From an uncultured archaeon (lineage in GTDB: Archaea > Thermoplasmatota > Thermoplasmata > Thermoplasmatales > Thermoplasmataceae): a DNA stretch of 64,000 bases. A program made the position numbers and the translations under genes. Location: positions 62,001-126,000 of the forward strand of contig CP009479.1 of assembly GCA_000965745.1 (NCBI GenBank), given 5' to 3'. A model generated the notes under the pieces. The model was not told the origin of the DNA, did no database searches, and was given only the letters and a program-made list of their open reading frames with translations. Numbering within the stretch: the first letter of the stretch is position 1; each line of letters starts with the position of its first letter. Positions 17,989-27,613 of this stretch are shown here, in pieces.

Positions 17989-18504
17989 GTGAGTGAACAG
18001 CTGTCCACAAGGGATTCAATAATCAACATAATTGTTGAAAACCCGGGAATTCATTTCCGGGGGATACAGAGGAGGTCAGGCCTTGCCGTCGGGCAACTTG
18101 AATATCACCTCTATCAACTCGAGAAAGACGCAAATATTTCCATCCGTGAGGACGGAAACGTGAAAAGGTACTTCCACGCAAACAGCGGGAGCTACCTGGA
18201 AAGGCAGATACTTTTTTATATCAGGAGCAACGTTGGCAGGGATGTTCTTCAGAAACTGTCTAGATCAGAGTTTATCCCTCTCCAGACTCTATTGAAGGCA
18301 AGCAAGGCAAAACAGGAGAGGAGGAAGAATATCATAGGGGATATGGAGAAAGAGGGGATAATAGAGATTTTCAAAAATCTGGGAGTGACCCAGGTGAGAT
18401 TAAAAGATAAGCCAAAACTGGTTGAACTAGCCAGGAAATATCGCGAGAGTATCCTAGGTTCGCTATCTGAGAACTTCATTTCCATCCTCGATGAGGATCT
18501 CTGA
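17989..18504 (+). CDS. Winged-helix transcriptional regulator
   Basis: 171 residues from GTG 17989. The N-terminal winged helix is clear: STRDSIINIIVENPGIHFRG, IQRRSGLAVGQLEYHLYQLE and a wing IREDGNVKRYFHAN. A second helix-turn-helix-like region occupies about residues 80-135 (LQTLLKASKAKQERRKNIIG). This double layout is common in archaeal regulators that bind as monomers or dimers on tandem sites. It is coupled to the small membrane protein upstream. Targets are unknown. Confidence 0.82.
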   Translation: MSEQLSTRDSIINIIVENPGIHFRGIQRRSGLAVGQLEYHLYQLEKDANISIREDGNVKRYFHANSGSYLERQILFYIRSNVGRDVLQKLSRSEFIPLQTLLKASKAKQERRKNIIGDMEKEGIIEIFKNLGVTQVRLKDKPKLVELARKYRESILGSLSENFISILDEDL

Positions 18505-19605
18505 TCAGAAACGGCGCTTACGGTAGACTGAGTACACAGCGCTGCCTATCAGGACTGAGCCAAATGCAATCCCGGTGGATAAGGACTCAATGTTGATCAT
18601 CACATAATTGACTATCGCACCTTCGACCTTTTTCACTATCGGGTTCTTGAATATCGGAGCCCCGGAAATTCCTATGTACGGGTCCTGGTAAACGCTCTTA
18701 AGCGAAGTGCTGTTGTTAAAGGCAAAGTCGAACATAATGTAAATGCCCCCATCTGATAAGGCAACAGTTGAAGAGAGATTCTGCTTTACGCCATTCAGGT
18801 CGAAAATGCTGTTCCACCAGTAGAATGCATTGACCGTGCCATTGCCCGAGTTATTATGCCCTGTTGGTATCTGAATGCCCTGGCTGTTATCGTGGAGCTT
18901 TTTGGAATTGTCGTGTACAATACTTCCGAAATAGTACCTATCAGCACTGTTGGTTTCGTTTGAAGACTTGATCAGCTGAACAAGTTCCAGATTTCCCGGC
19001 CCTTTCACCGGATTCTGGAACGTCACTGAAATGGTTATTTCGAGCATAGAATACTGAGGAAACGAGAAATTCTGGGATTCCGCTGAGGAATTTCTTACGC
19101 TCATGTTCGAGAGCGAATAATTTAGTGCCTTCAGGTTGATAACAACATTCGCATCAGTAGTGTTATGTGTGATGCCCTCAGGAGGGCTTCCCCCGTGCGA
19201 GCCGTGAGTGGAATTCAGTGGTGGGTTACCGCTTGAGGAATTATTGCCACTCCCATTCTTTCCTTGGGCCCCTCCGTTTCCCTGTGAGTATATTGAGACA
19301 CCGGGAAGTCCCTGTGAGTTGTCAGGCAGGAACCTGACGTCGGAAGCATAGCTGTATGTTCCGTTGTTGCCGGTGGTAAAATTCCACTTTTCATGGTTGA
19401 AGGTGGCCACGTATGAGCCATTGGGTGTTTTGAGAATGAGGCCTATATAAGAGAGGTTGTAATAGACACCACCCGACATGTTCAGCGTAATGCTGGGAAA
19501 AGGTTGAGCCTCAACATGAGATGTCTGGTCTTCAGCAGCGGCAACCCCCGAAGAAAAAGCCATCAACATTACCGCTGCTACCAGCGCCGCCGGGAGTATC
19601 TTCAC
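18505..19605 (-). CDS. Exported, C-terminally membrane-anchored surface protein
   Basis: With GTG 19605 as start, the protein begins with a classical signal peptide (KILPAALVAAVMLMAF, cleavage near VAAA). The body is rich in Asn, Ser, Gly and Thr, with many N-glycosylation-type N-x-S/T sites and a Gly/Asn/Ser linker near residues 120-150, and it ends with one hydrophobic helix followed by YRKRRF. This is the topology of a surface protein anchored by its C-terminus. A longer frame begins at ATG 19656, but it would put 17 mixed residues before the signal peptide. A TATA-like TTTATGTA lies 20-28 nt before GTG 19605, which supports a leaderless GTG start. No enzyme domain is recognised. Confidence 0.7.
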   Translation of the reverse strand: MKILPAALVAAVMLMAFSSGVAAAEDQTSHVEAQPFPSITLNMSGGVYYNLSYIGLILKTPNGSYVATFNHEKWNFTTGNNGTYSYASDVRFLPDNSQGLPGVSIYSQGNGGAQGKNGSGNNSSSGNPPLNSTHGSHGGSPPEGITHNTTDANVVINLKALNYSLSNMSVRNSSAESQNFSFPQYSMLEITISVTFQNPVKGPGNLELVQLIKSSNETNSADRYYFGSIVHDNSKKLHDNSQGIQIPTGHNNSGNGTVNAFYWWNSIFDLNGVKQNLSSTVALSDGGIYIMFDFAFNNSTSLKSVYQDPYIGISGAPIFKNPIVKKVEGAIVNYVMINIESLSTGIAFGSVLIGSAVYSVYRKRRF

Positions 19606-19909
19606 CAAAAAACAATCATTGAATACATAAAACATTATTGGTACATATTCAGGCAAAAGTTACGTTGAACCTTTTAAATTAGGCATCCGAGGATTCATCG
19701 CTTCTTGGAGTCTGGAGATCTGGTCACCCAGCATTGTCTATGTTACAAGCTATAATGTGAAGAAAGTCAGCATTGTGGTTGACCGCCATGAAACCCCTCC
19801 GTACGCGTATTAGGCTCCACATTCTCCCCTGGCTTGAGGCGGATAGAAAACTGGAAAGATATGATCAGGATCAGTAACTGCGAACTGTGCTGAGAAATAA
19901 TTGCGGGAA
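19606..19909. other. Intergenic region with no convincing gene
   Basis: About 300 nt. It holds the promoter of the exported protein on the minus strand and a short plus-strand open stretch near 19732-19812, without a start codon, ending DRHETPPYAY. That could be a gene remnant, but I recognise no family. Confidence 0.4.
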
Positions 19910-20317
19910 TCAGGCCATATCAGGGGAAGAATGAAGTAAAATGTTCCCGGTAGAAGATGCTTTGTAGCTGACATCATTGGCTACGCCTCTTATCAGGTTA
20001 GCCCTTTCAGGACCGAAGAGGTCAAGAAGTTCCTTGTCTGTAAACATGGAAAGAGCTTTCAACAGCCTTGAATGTGTTTTTCTAACAGCCGAACTGAATA
20101 CGACTTCTTCAGGAGACACTGAGATTCCCTCTGACCACACATCCGTGACCCTTAGGGCAAGAGAGAGCCAACTCTTGAAGTGCTGAAGGTCCTCGGGCTG
20201 CAACAATGAATCCGGAGTGTCAGGATCAATTTTTTCCACCTTTTCCTTGCCACGAGGTTTTTTTGTAAGGCCCTTTATCCAGTCTTCTATTATTCCAACG
20301 AAGATTTGTCCTTCCAT
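19910..20317 (-). CDS. Small helical protein, member A of a three-paralogue family of unknown function
   Basis: 135 residues, no known family recognised. Its middle and C-terminal half align with two other proteins in this window (54685-55068 and 55688-56062): a Trp-containing helix (HFKSWLSLALRVTDVW), a VSPEEVV segment, and a helix ending ELLDLFGPE. Its N-terminal FVGIIEDWIKG is also shared in pattern. No signal peptide or membrane segment. On the minus strand a TATA-like element (TATAGTTTACAT) is about 25 nt before ATG 20317, suggesting a leaderless transcript. Confidence 0.7.
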   Translation of the reverse strand: MEGQIFVGIIEDWIKGLTKKPRGKEKVEKIDPDTPDSLLQPEDLQHFKSWLSLALRVTDVWSEGISVSPEEVVFSSAVRKTHSRLLKALSMFTDKELLDLFGPERANLIRGVANDVSYKASSTGNILLHSSPDMA

Positions 20318-20497
20318 TAACTGTGTTACATGTAAACTATACTATACGTTTATGGTACAAGTTTGGACAATTTGCTTGGATATGCCTTAAAATAGGTTAT
20401 TATTACATTTTAAGAATTATTTTATTCTTATGGACACACTGCCTGACAGGAATTTCCCGTTTCAAAAAAGTGCGTTCTCAAATAAGATCAGCCTCCC

Positions 20498-21160
20498 TCA
20501 CCTCTTGCCCTCAAGATGCACAACTTTTTTTCCCCTCTTGTCCCAAGAAGGCTTTTCCACCAACACCACTCTTATCGGGACATAGCGTGCAATGATGGCT
20601 AAAATCAGGTAAAACAAGAACCAGATTACCACATCATACGCCAATTTCATCGCCTCGAGTGAATAGCCCCCAGTGGACGGCGAATAAAAGTTATCAAAGA
20701 AACTGAATCCAAAGATCAGATAATGATACGGAGCACCCATCCCCACAATAGCCGTGCTTCCATGGGAGTTAAGGAAGATGTTGGACACCACCGACAAAGT
20801 AGCCGCTGTGAATATACCCGAAAATGCTATGGATAATGCAGCAAGCCCCTTCAGGCTCAACCTTCTTGAGAGCCTTGCCATCCAAACAACTGTTGTTATC
20901 CCTGCGAGCCAGAAAATTGTTTCAGTGAGGTACAGCTGCACTTTGTACCAGGCATCTGGCATTAACGGGTAAAGGAAGCGCATAAAAGGATGAGCAAGAT
21001 AGAAATAATATTCAAAAACAAGAGTCAGATTGTCGAGGAAAGTTATAATAGCTGCAGCTGCCAATGAAAAGACGACTATAGCCAATCTCGGATGAGAATG
21101 GATAAATGATCTAAGAACCATTTGTGTTTGATTTGTTTTTTGGACGCCCATATGGATCAT
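20498..21160 (-). CDS. Unknown membrane protein beside HNH nuclease
   Basis: 220 residues with four hydrophobic segments at about 27-50, 80-100, 108-130 and 180-200, and a basic C-terminus (KPSWDKRGKKVVHLEGKR). No family is recognised. Its start overlaps the stop of the HNH nuclease gene by 4 nt, so the two are a unit. It may be a membrane partner of the defence genes nearby, but this is inference from position only. Confidence 0.65.
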   Translation of the reverse strand: MIHMGVQKTNQTQMVLRSFIHSHPRLAIVVFSLAAAAIITFLDNLTLVFEYYFYLAHPFMRFLYPLMPDAWYKVQLYLTETIFWLAGITTVVWMARLSRRLSLKGLAALSIAFSGIFTAATLSVVSNIFLNSHGSTAIVGMGAPYHYLIFGFSFFDNFYSPSTGGYSLEAMKLAYDVVIWFLFYLILAIIARYVPIRVVLVEKPSWDKRGKKVVHLEGKR

Positions 21161-21654
21161 TTCCTCTTGGCAGGTATGAAAGGCTTAAGATCTGTTACAT
21201 TATTTGCCAGATTATCCAGAGAATCTCGCATCTTATGCCAGTCATAGCTGTATTTGAGATAGATCCCAATGGGAATTCTTGGTAGCGAACTTTCGTCCCT
21301 TCCAAGAATGTTTATCCACCAGTCTACAAGATCATTATCCTTCTTTGACGAATTGCAGTGTTTGCAGGATCTAACGACGTTCTGCATGCGGTCTGGACCG
21401 TCATAGTTTCTCGGAATAACATGATCGTTACTGTCTGCTTGCCCGCCGCAATATACGCATTCGGGGGTTGTTCGCATCTGAACCCTTATCTCACCATCCC
21501 GATCTGCCATGTGGATTTTCCCAGCCTTCAGGAGATTATATCTTTGAATTATGAACCCCCATTGGTCCATTTTTCCAGCTGCTCGTGCGATAACCAACCA
21601 TGCATAATAGTAGTATATAACGTCCGATATCGTTTTCACATTCCTGGGAGGCAT
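21157..21654 (-). CDS. HNH endonuclease
   Basis: 165 residues. The HNH core is complete: C66-V-Y-C69, then D77-H78 with VIPRNYDG, then C97-K-H-C100-N101 followed by SSKKDNDLVDWW. The two Cys pairs would bind zinc, and Asp-His is the catalytic metal-binding element. The N-terminal ~60 residues are a helical region of unknown role. The gene is divergent from the PLD-helicase and overlaps the membrane protein gene by 4 nt. A TATA element (AATTTATATTTAC on the minus strand) lies at 21686-21698. Confidence 0.85.
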   Translation of the reverse strand: MPPRNVKTISDVIYYYYAWLVIARAAGKMDQWGFIIQRYNLLKAGKIHMADRDGEIRVQMRTTPECVYCGGQADSNDHVIPRNYDGPDRMQNVVRSCKHCNSSKKDNDLVDWWINILGRDESSLPRIPIGIYLKYSYDWHKMRDSLDNLANNVTDLKPFIPAKRK

Positions 21655-21820
21655 TACATATCGTCACAATAAAGTAAACATAGTAAATATAAATTTTTCT
21701 AAATGGAAATCGAGGTACCATAGAAAGAGGTTCATTGACGGTTGGATGACCGCACAGAAGAACTATATGACAGATAATGACAAAATTATTACTTGTTCAT
21801 GTATGCTATCAAGTATCTGA

Positions 21821-24800
21821 ATGTTAAGGCCAGGTATATATGAACAGATCATTAACAGGATACTGCAACGGGAGTTGCACTCTTCAAATGGTCTAGTAAA
21901 GCACAAAGAGGCCATAGAAAAAGACGAATCATCACGTATTCTATCCAGATACCTGGCAGAGATTTTAGAACGCGTCTTGGTCAGAATAAGAGATGAAAAA
22001 GAAGGTGTTTTCAAGCAGGTAGATTTGGTGAATAAACTGGTCGAGCTTATTGGGAATGAAATTCCTGAAACCTCCTCTGATCCGTTATTCATAGATACGC
22101 CCTTAGAAAAGCTTCTCGCGTTATTTGATTCCTCGAATAATGGGTCACAATTTGGTCCAGAGTATAGCCACCGAAGGCCTGAGACTTCTATATCGCAAAC
22201 TTCATTGTTTACATCCTCCGAAGACGAGCCTAACATGGTTGATGAGCTGAGGAGTGAGATACTCTCTTCCGACAGAATAGATATGCTAGTCTCGTTCATC
22301 AAATGGAGTGGAATGAGGCTCCTTGTGGAACAACTGAAAACCTTTACTGAGAATGGGGGACGACTTAGAGTAATTACGACTTCGTACTTGGGAGCAACGG
22401 ATTCAAAGGCCATTGAAGAGCTAACCAAACTGAACAACACCGAGATAAAAATCTCCTACGATACAAAAAGGACAAGGCTGCACGCAAAGGCCTACATTTT
22501 CCAAAGGAATACGGGATTTTCGACCGCGTATGTGGGATCGTCTAACCTATCCAATATTGCTATTTCCAGTGGGCTTGAATGGAACGTGAAGATTGCTTCT
22601 AAGGAACTTCCTGACACCATGAGCAAGATTAATGCGACTTTCGATAGTTACTGGAATTCTAACGAGTTTGAGACCTATAGGATCGAGGAAAAGGGTCGTC
22701 TAATTGAGGCGCTTAATTTCGAGAATACCAAGGGAAAGAGAGATAGTTTCCCATATCTCTTTGATATAAGGCCATATCCGTTTCAACAAGAAATACTAGA
22801 TAAATTGGAGGCTGAAAGAACCGTTCTAAACAAAAAAAAGAATCTGATAGTAGCTGCGACTGGGACTGGGAAGACTGTCATTTCTGCATTCGACTACAAA
22901 CGCTTCTGCGTTGAGAACCGTGGTAAACCGAACAGATTACTCTTCATAGCCCATAGGGAAGAGATACTGAAACAGAGCATCGTCACGTTTAGAGGAGTGT
23001 TGAAAGATTACAATTTTGGAGACCTTTCTGTAGGAAACTATAAGGCAAACGGATGGGACCATCTTTTTGTCTCAATTCAAACATTTAACTCCCAAAGAAT
23101 TGATGAGAAGACAACACCAGATCACTATGATTTTATTGTGATTGATGAGTTCCATCATGCTGCCGCAAAATCGTACAAGAAACTTATATCATACTATAAC
23201 CCAAAAGTGTTGCTTGGTCTTACGGCAACTCCCGAAAGAAGTGATGGAATAAGCGTTACAAGGTACTTTGAGGACAGAATATCAGCGGAAATAAGACTGC
23301 ATGAGGCGATAGACAGGAAACTGCTTTCCCCCTTCCAGTACTTTGGTGTAACTGACTCAGTTGACCTGAAGGATGTTACCTGGAAACGTGAGGGTTACGA
23401 TGAGGCAGAGTTGACAAAGCTGTACGCCCTCGACCAGAGTGTTGCGCAAAAGCGTGCTTCGCAAATTGTCGCATCCCTACACAAGTATCTTACCGACCTG
23501 GAATCAGTAAAAGGGTTGGGATTCTGCGTTTCTGTAAAACACGCAGAGTTCATGGCTAACTTCTTCAACAGTATAGGTGTTGAATCAATCTTCCTTACGG
23601 GTGAGTCCCCCGAAGATGAGAGAAAAGCAGCCAAGAAGAAAGTCGTTGAAGGAGAAATCAAATTCATCTTTGTTGTTGATATCTATAACGAAGGGGTGGA
23701 TATACCTGAGATAAATACCATCCTTTTCTTGAGGCCAACACAGAGCCTTACTGTTTTTCTTCAGCAGCTTGGAAGGGGTTTACGCCTAGCAGAAGGTAAG
23801 GAGTGTCTAACAGTCTTAGACTTCGTTGGGCAGGCGAACAAAAAATATGACTTTGAGGAAAAATTTGCGGCTCTTGTATCCAAGTCGAACAGAAGTATTC
23901 AGAAACAGGTGAAAGACGGATTTACGCATCTTCCAAGAGGAAGCTATATCCAACTTGAACGTAAAGCGAAGGAATACATCTTGGACAACATCAGAAGATC
24001 ATTTGGTGTGAAGTCGGGTCTTGTATCAAGAATAGCAAGTTTTGAGGAAGATACAGGGCTAGAGCTAACCCTTGAAAACTTCCTGATTCATTACCACCTG
24101 GAACCACTGGACATCTACTCGAAGGGCTCTTTTTCAAGGCTTTGCGTTGACGCCAAGATTATGGAAGATTTTAACGATCCTGAAGAATCGACCATTGCCA
24201 AAGCCCTTCAGCGTGTATCGGCCATAGATTCAAGGAGGTGGATCCGGTTCATGGTCGAGTCACTCAGAAAACTTGAGGAGATTAATTCATCCGATCTTTC
24301 CAACGAAGAGAATAGAATGTTGTCCATGTTTCACTATACTATTTGGCAAAGACCGCTCTTAGAGAGTGGTTTCACCAACCTAAAAGAAAGCATGTTGAGG
24401 CTTAAGCGATGTGGACCCTTATTCGAGGAAATAATTGAGCTCTTAGAATACAATCTTACCAGAATAGATTTCCTGGATGAGCCTGTAGACTTAGGGTTTG
24501 ACTGTCCACTCGACTTGCATTGCAGTTATACTAGAGATCAGATACTCATTGCCATGGACTACATGAAACCCGGGACAATTAGAGAGGGGGTGAAATTCTT
24601 CCCCGATAAGATGTTGGATTTACTATTCATAACGCTTAACAAATCCGACAAAGACTATTCACCTACAACGATGTACAATGATTACTCAATAAACAACAAA
24701 TTGTTCCACTGGCAAAGTCAAAGCACGACTTCAGAAACCTCTGAAACCGGGCAACGTTACATTAATCATGTTGAAATGGGTTCGAAAGTTCTATTGTTCG

Positions 24801-24970
24801 TCAGGGAATACAAAAGAACATCGGCGGGAGGAGGAGCTCCATACACATTCTTGGGATTAGGGAACTATGTAAAGCATGAGGGCAGTAATCCCATGAACAT
24901 CGTTTGGGAGCTTGAAAGACCAATCCCAGCAAAATACGTCAAGAAGACGAACAAGCTGTATGCCGTCTAA
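21821..24970 (+). CDS. PLD nuclease-like / SF2 helicase / DUF3427 protein (defence-type)
   Basis: 1049 residues in three parts. Residues about 130-300 form a phospholipase D-like domain with HAKAYIFQRNTGFSTAY (about 221) and GSSNLSN; the usual Asp of HxK(x)4D is Gln, as seen in this subfamily of restriction-type PLDs. Residues about 320-690 are an SF2 helicase: Walker A AATGTGKT (about 345), DEFHH box (about 441), TATPERSDG (about 468) and QQLGRGLRLAEGK (about 648). The remainder is a DUF3427-like C-terminal region. Proteins of this architecture are DNA-restriction enzymes in defence islands. Base composition is visibly richer in A+T than the ribosomal region, suggesting transfer. HNH genes flank both sides. 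Confidence 0.9.
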   Translation: MLRPGIYEQIINRILQRELHSSNGLVKHKEAIEKDESSRILSRYLAEILERVLVRIRDEKEGVFKQVDLVNKLVELIGNEIPETSSDPLFIDTPLEKLLALFDSSNNGSQFGPEYSHRRPETSISQTSLFTSSEDEPNMVDELRSEILSSDRIDMLVSFIKWSGMRLLVEQLKTFTENGGRLRVITTSYLGATDSKAIEELTKLNNTEIKISYDTKRTRLHAKAYIFQRNTGFSTAYVGSSNLSNIAISSGLEWNVKIASKELPDTMSKINATFDSYWNSNEFETYRIEEKGRLIEALNFENTKGKRDSFPYLFDIRPYPFQQEILDKLEAERTVLNKKKNLIVAATGTGKTVISAFDYKRFCVENRGKPNRLLFIAHREEILKQSIVTFRGVLKDYNFGDLSVGNYKANGWDHLFVSIQTFNSQRIDEKTTPDHYDFIVIDEFHHAAAKSYKKLISYYNPKVLLGLTATPERSDGISVTRYFEDRISAEIRLHEAIDRKLLSPFQYFGVTDSVDLKDVTWKREGYDEAELTKLYALDQSVAQKRASQIVASLHKYLTDLESVKGLGFCVSVKHAEFMANFFNSIGVESIFLTGESPEDERKAAKKKVVEGEIKFIFVVDIYNEGVDIPEINTILFLRPTQSLTVFLQQLGRGLRLAEGKECLTVLDFVGQANKKYDFEEKFAALVSKSNRSIQKQVKDGFTHLPRGSYIQLERKAKEYILDNIRRSFGVKSGLVSRIASFEEDTGLELTLENFLIHYHLEPLDIYSKGSFSRLCVDAKIMEDFNDPEESTIAKALQRVSAIDSRRWIRFMVESLRKLEEINSSDLSNEENRMLSMFHYTIWQRPLLESGFTNLKESMLRLKRCGPLFEEIIELLEYNLTRIDFLDEPVDLGFDCPLDLHCSYTRDQILIAMDYMKPGTIREGVKFFPDKMLDLLFITLNKSDKDYSPTTMYNDYSINNKLFHWQSQSTTSETSETGQRYINHVEMGSKVLLFVREYKRTSAGGGAPYTFLGLGNYVKHEGSNPMNIVWELERPIPAKYVKKTNKLYAV

Positions 24971-25063
24971 TGGAGTTATTAGGGAACACCTAGTAAGAGC
25001 CCATTAGTTGCATTAGAGTTTTCACACCGGCAATAATATAAATTCCCCGGATAATAACTCAAT

Positions 25064-25417
25064 GTGACTACTTGTGGCAAAGGACACAGTAACTGGGGGA
25101 CCTGGGTATCTTCAGATGGTAGTGAGCATAGATATTGTAAAACTTGCAGGCAACTAAGGGCTAGATCTTACAACAGCAGGAAGAAGAATGCTGCCGGAAG
25201 TCACACAAGGAAAGAGTTTTTTGATAAGCTGAGTACGTACGAAAGGTGCCCCGGGTGCAATAGGAGGTGGGAGGATATTCCACCATCAAAAGGCCCCGCT
25301 GGTTACAAAATTACTGAGGATCATATCAAACCCCTAATCGATGGTGGGAAGGATTCAATAGATAACATTCAACCTCTATGTTACCAGTGCAACTTTAAAA
25401 AGGGACACTCCAACTGA
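25064..25417 (+). CDS. HNH endonuclease with N-terminal zinc ribbon
   Basis: 117 residues from GTG 25064. N-terminal cysteines (C4, C25-x-x-C28) look like a small zinc ribbon; the HNH core has C62-P-G-C65, D86-H87 in TEDHIKPL, N101, and C106-Y-Q-C109-N110. Similar small HNH proteins are common in phages and mobile islands. A TATA-like AATATAAATT at 25034-25043 sits about 26 nt before the GTG, so it probably has its own leaderless transcript rather than being read only from the helicase gene 93 nt upstream. Confidence 0.85.
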   Translation: MTTCGKGHSNWGTWVSSDGSEHRYCKTCRQLRARSYNSRKKNAAGSHTRKEFFDKLSTYERCPGCNRRWEDIPPSKGPAGYKITEDHIKPLIDGGKDSIDNIQPLCYQCNFKKGHSN

Positions 25418-25484
25418 TTTCAATAGTTTTCTTTCTAATCTAAGAGTGCAAAAATGTACAGATCTTGACAAAATATCCCGTGGA

Positions 25485-27373
25485 CTAGATATCCTCTTTT
25501 CTCATGATTCTTGTCTTGAAAAACCTCTCAGTGTCTTTATCCATGAAGTAAACAAAGCAGCCCTCTATACCCCTTGAAAGCAAGACTCTGTAGGTGTTCT
25601 TTACGAATTGGGTGAAACGGTCTTTTGGCTTGTTTTGCTTCGCTTCCCAGGAGTTATCGGGATGCCCTTCCCATGATTGAGAATCAAGATTGTAAACCAG
25701 ATCCTTTCCGAATATCACTCCAACATAATCGAACTCGAAACCCTGCGCGGTATAGACGCAACCCACCTGGTTCATGCCTCCGGGGTCATTCGCCCACAGG
25801 TTTGAAACCGGTATGCCCTTTGCAAGTTTCTTACTGCCTGGTTTAGCATTCCAGGGTCGTTTATAGTCCCCTATAACAACATCATCAACAAGAGTTCCAT
25901 CTTCCCTGGGATTTGACCAAGGCCAGCAGAAACCCGCAACCATCCTTCCTTTCTTGCCTTCTTCCAGTTTCTCTCTGATTGCCTCTTCCACGGCTTCCGG
26001 GGATTCCATGATACTGAAATCGAAATCCTCTTCTCCCGTCCACATGACATTGGCGTTCCGTTCTATTCCCAAGGTGTTGTTTATCCAGTTTACAAAGGCA
26101 TCGGAGCCCTTGCATCTGAATTGTGTTTCGAGCTCATAAGTGTATACGTTGCATCCATTGTTTCTTGCGTGCTCTTCAATATACTGGGTCGAACCAACCT
26201 CCTGAGGCCTTATGACCTGCCTGTCATCGACGAAGAACACCAGAACCTTGGCGGCCCTCTGATCATATGGTCAATTATCGGAGTGTCAGACCTGTATTTC
26301 TTGGGTGTGAATCTGCTCATATCCTTGTGCCACAATCTATGGGCCTCATCTGCTATCAGAACATCGACCACATTGGCCTCCTCCGCCCTCACATAGTCAT
26401 TGAAGAATCTCAGCTGCGAAGTAGTTCGCTTCCCGAGAATTTCCCTCAGAGTCGAAGTGAACGCCCTCGATCCGGTTGCATAGTGTGTGTTGTATTTCAT
26501 TGAAGAAAGGTCTGCCATCAAGTTGATTGCTATGACAGATTTTCCTGTTCCAGGGCCTCCTTTCACGATTATAACGGTCTTTTTCCCGTTTGAAAAGCCT
26601 TCTCTGGCAGATGAAAGAACTTTGTCGTAAACAACAAGCTGTTCGTCCAGGAGCGTGTATTCTGGATTTCCATGGATCATCCCTGCAACGTGTTCCATGA
26701 GTTGCTTGCTTGGCCTATAGCTGCTTTTTTCAATTCTCCTGAGAACTTCGATACCTTCTCCTGAATTAAGGTTCTTCACCAGGAAATCCTTCAATTTCAC
26801 TACGTCATCTTTCGTAAACATTGGGTTTTTTTCCATTACCTCGTTGAACTTTGTCGCAAAAACAGCATCATCTCGAGCGAGAGGATAGTTGTGCAGGTAT
26901 GCACACGCGTTCAACATAACCGGGTCCACTTCATCATAAAATGCTGAATGGTAGTCCCGAAGGTACGCCTTATACTGGCCAACCTGGACTGATGGGTGCA
27001 ATATATCCCTTAACCTGCCCCCTACCCATGTCTGTACTTCGTTATCACCGTCAGATTCGCTAGACTTCTCCCACTGCTTTAACTCTATTATCACGGCATT
27101 GTCCCGGGATTCAGTGTCTCTGCCGCAAACCAGGCAGTCGAGCCTCTTGGATGACATAGGGAGCTGATACTCCAGGATAATTCCATGGTCATTCAGCTTT
27201 GAATATTCAAAGAGAGAAGACAGTGCCCTCAGCGAATTTTGCCATGAGTGAACCTCTGAGTTTCCGGGGTTATATCCAAAGTAGCTGAAGAAGGCTATTT
27301 TGAGCTTGTCTGCAATCCGATTCATTGTAGTATCCAACTGGAACTGCTCCGTTGTGCCAGAATAGAGTCTCAT
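25485..27373 (-). pseudogene. DUF2075 / Schlaflen-type helicase-nuclease, interrupted by a one-base frameshift
   Basis: The N-terminal part (27373 down to 26256) begins with MRLYSGTTEQFQ, has a PD-(D/E)xK-like pattern (E68, D79, E97-L-K99 in IIELKQW) and a P-loop GGPGTGKS at about 271. The rest is read from the next frame, continuing AAKVLVFFVDDRQV and the helicase C-terminus (FRCKGSDAF, ACVYTAQGFEFDYVGVIFG-like VYTAQGFEFDYVGV, VKNTYRVLLSRG). The join is at CCC 26255-26257 (GGG on the minus strand); adding one G restores a 629-residue protein reading MIRGAAKVLV. It may be truly broken, programmed to shift, or a sequencing error. The family occurs in defence islands. Confidence 0.85.
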
Positions 27374-27613
27374 TTTGATTGAAAAGATTATTCCAAATTC
27401 TGTTTATAAAATTATTCACATATAAAGAAAAGACTGCCAGAAATTGCCCCTTCACTTCCTCTCGAATTATGAATTTTATGAAGAAACTATATTAAAATAT
27501 AATAATGAAAATAGTTGGTCCCGCATACCCTGTGAATTGCCCCGTCTTGAAGCCAATTTTCAACATGGTACGCCCTTTAAAAGTTAAGCATCCTACGGAA
27601 AATCTGGAAGTTA

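Noticed and set aside
21763-22440. Minus-strand open frame of 225 codons opposite the PLD-helicase
   Set aside because: Ser-rich translation typical of an antisense shadow; the plus strand has conserved motifs throughout.
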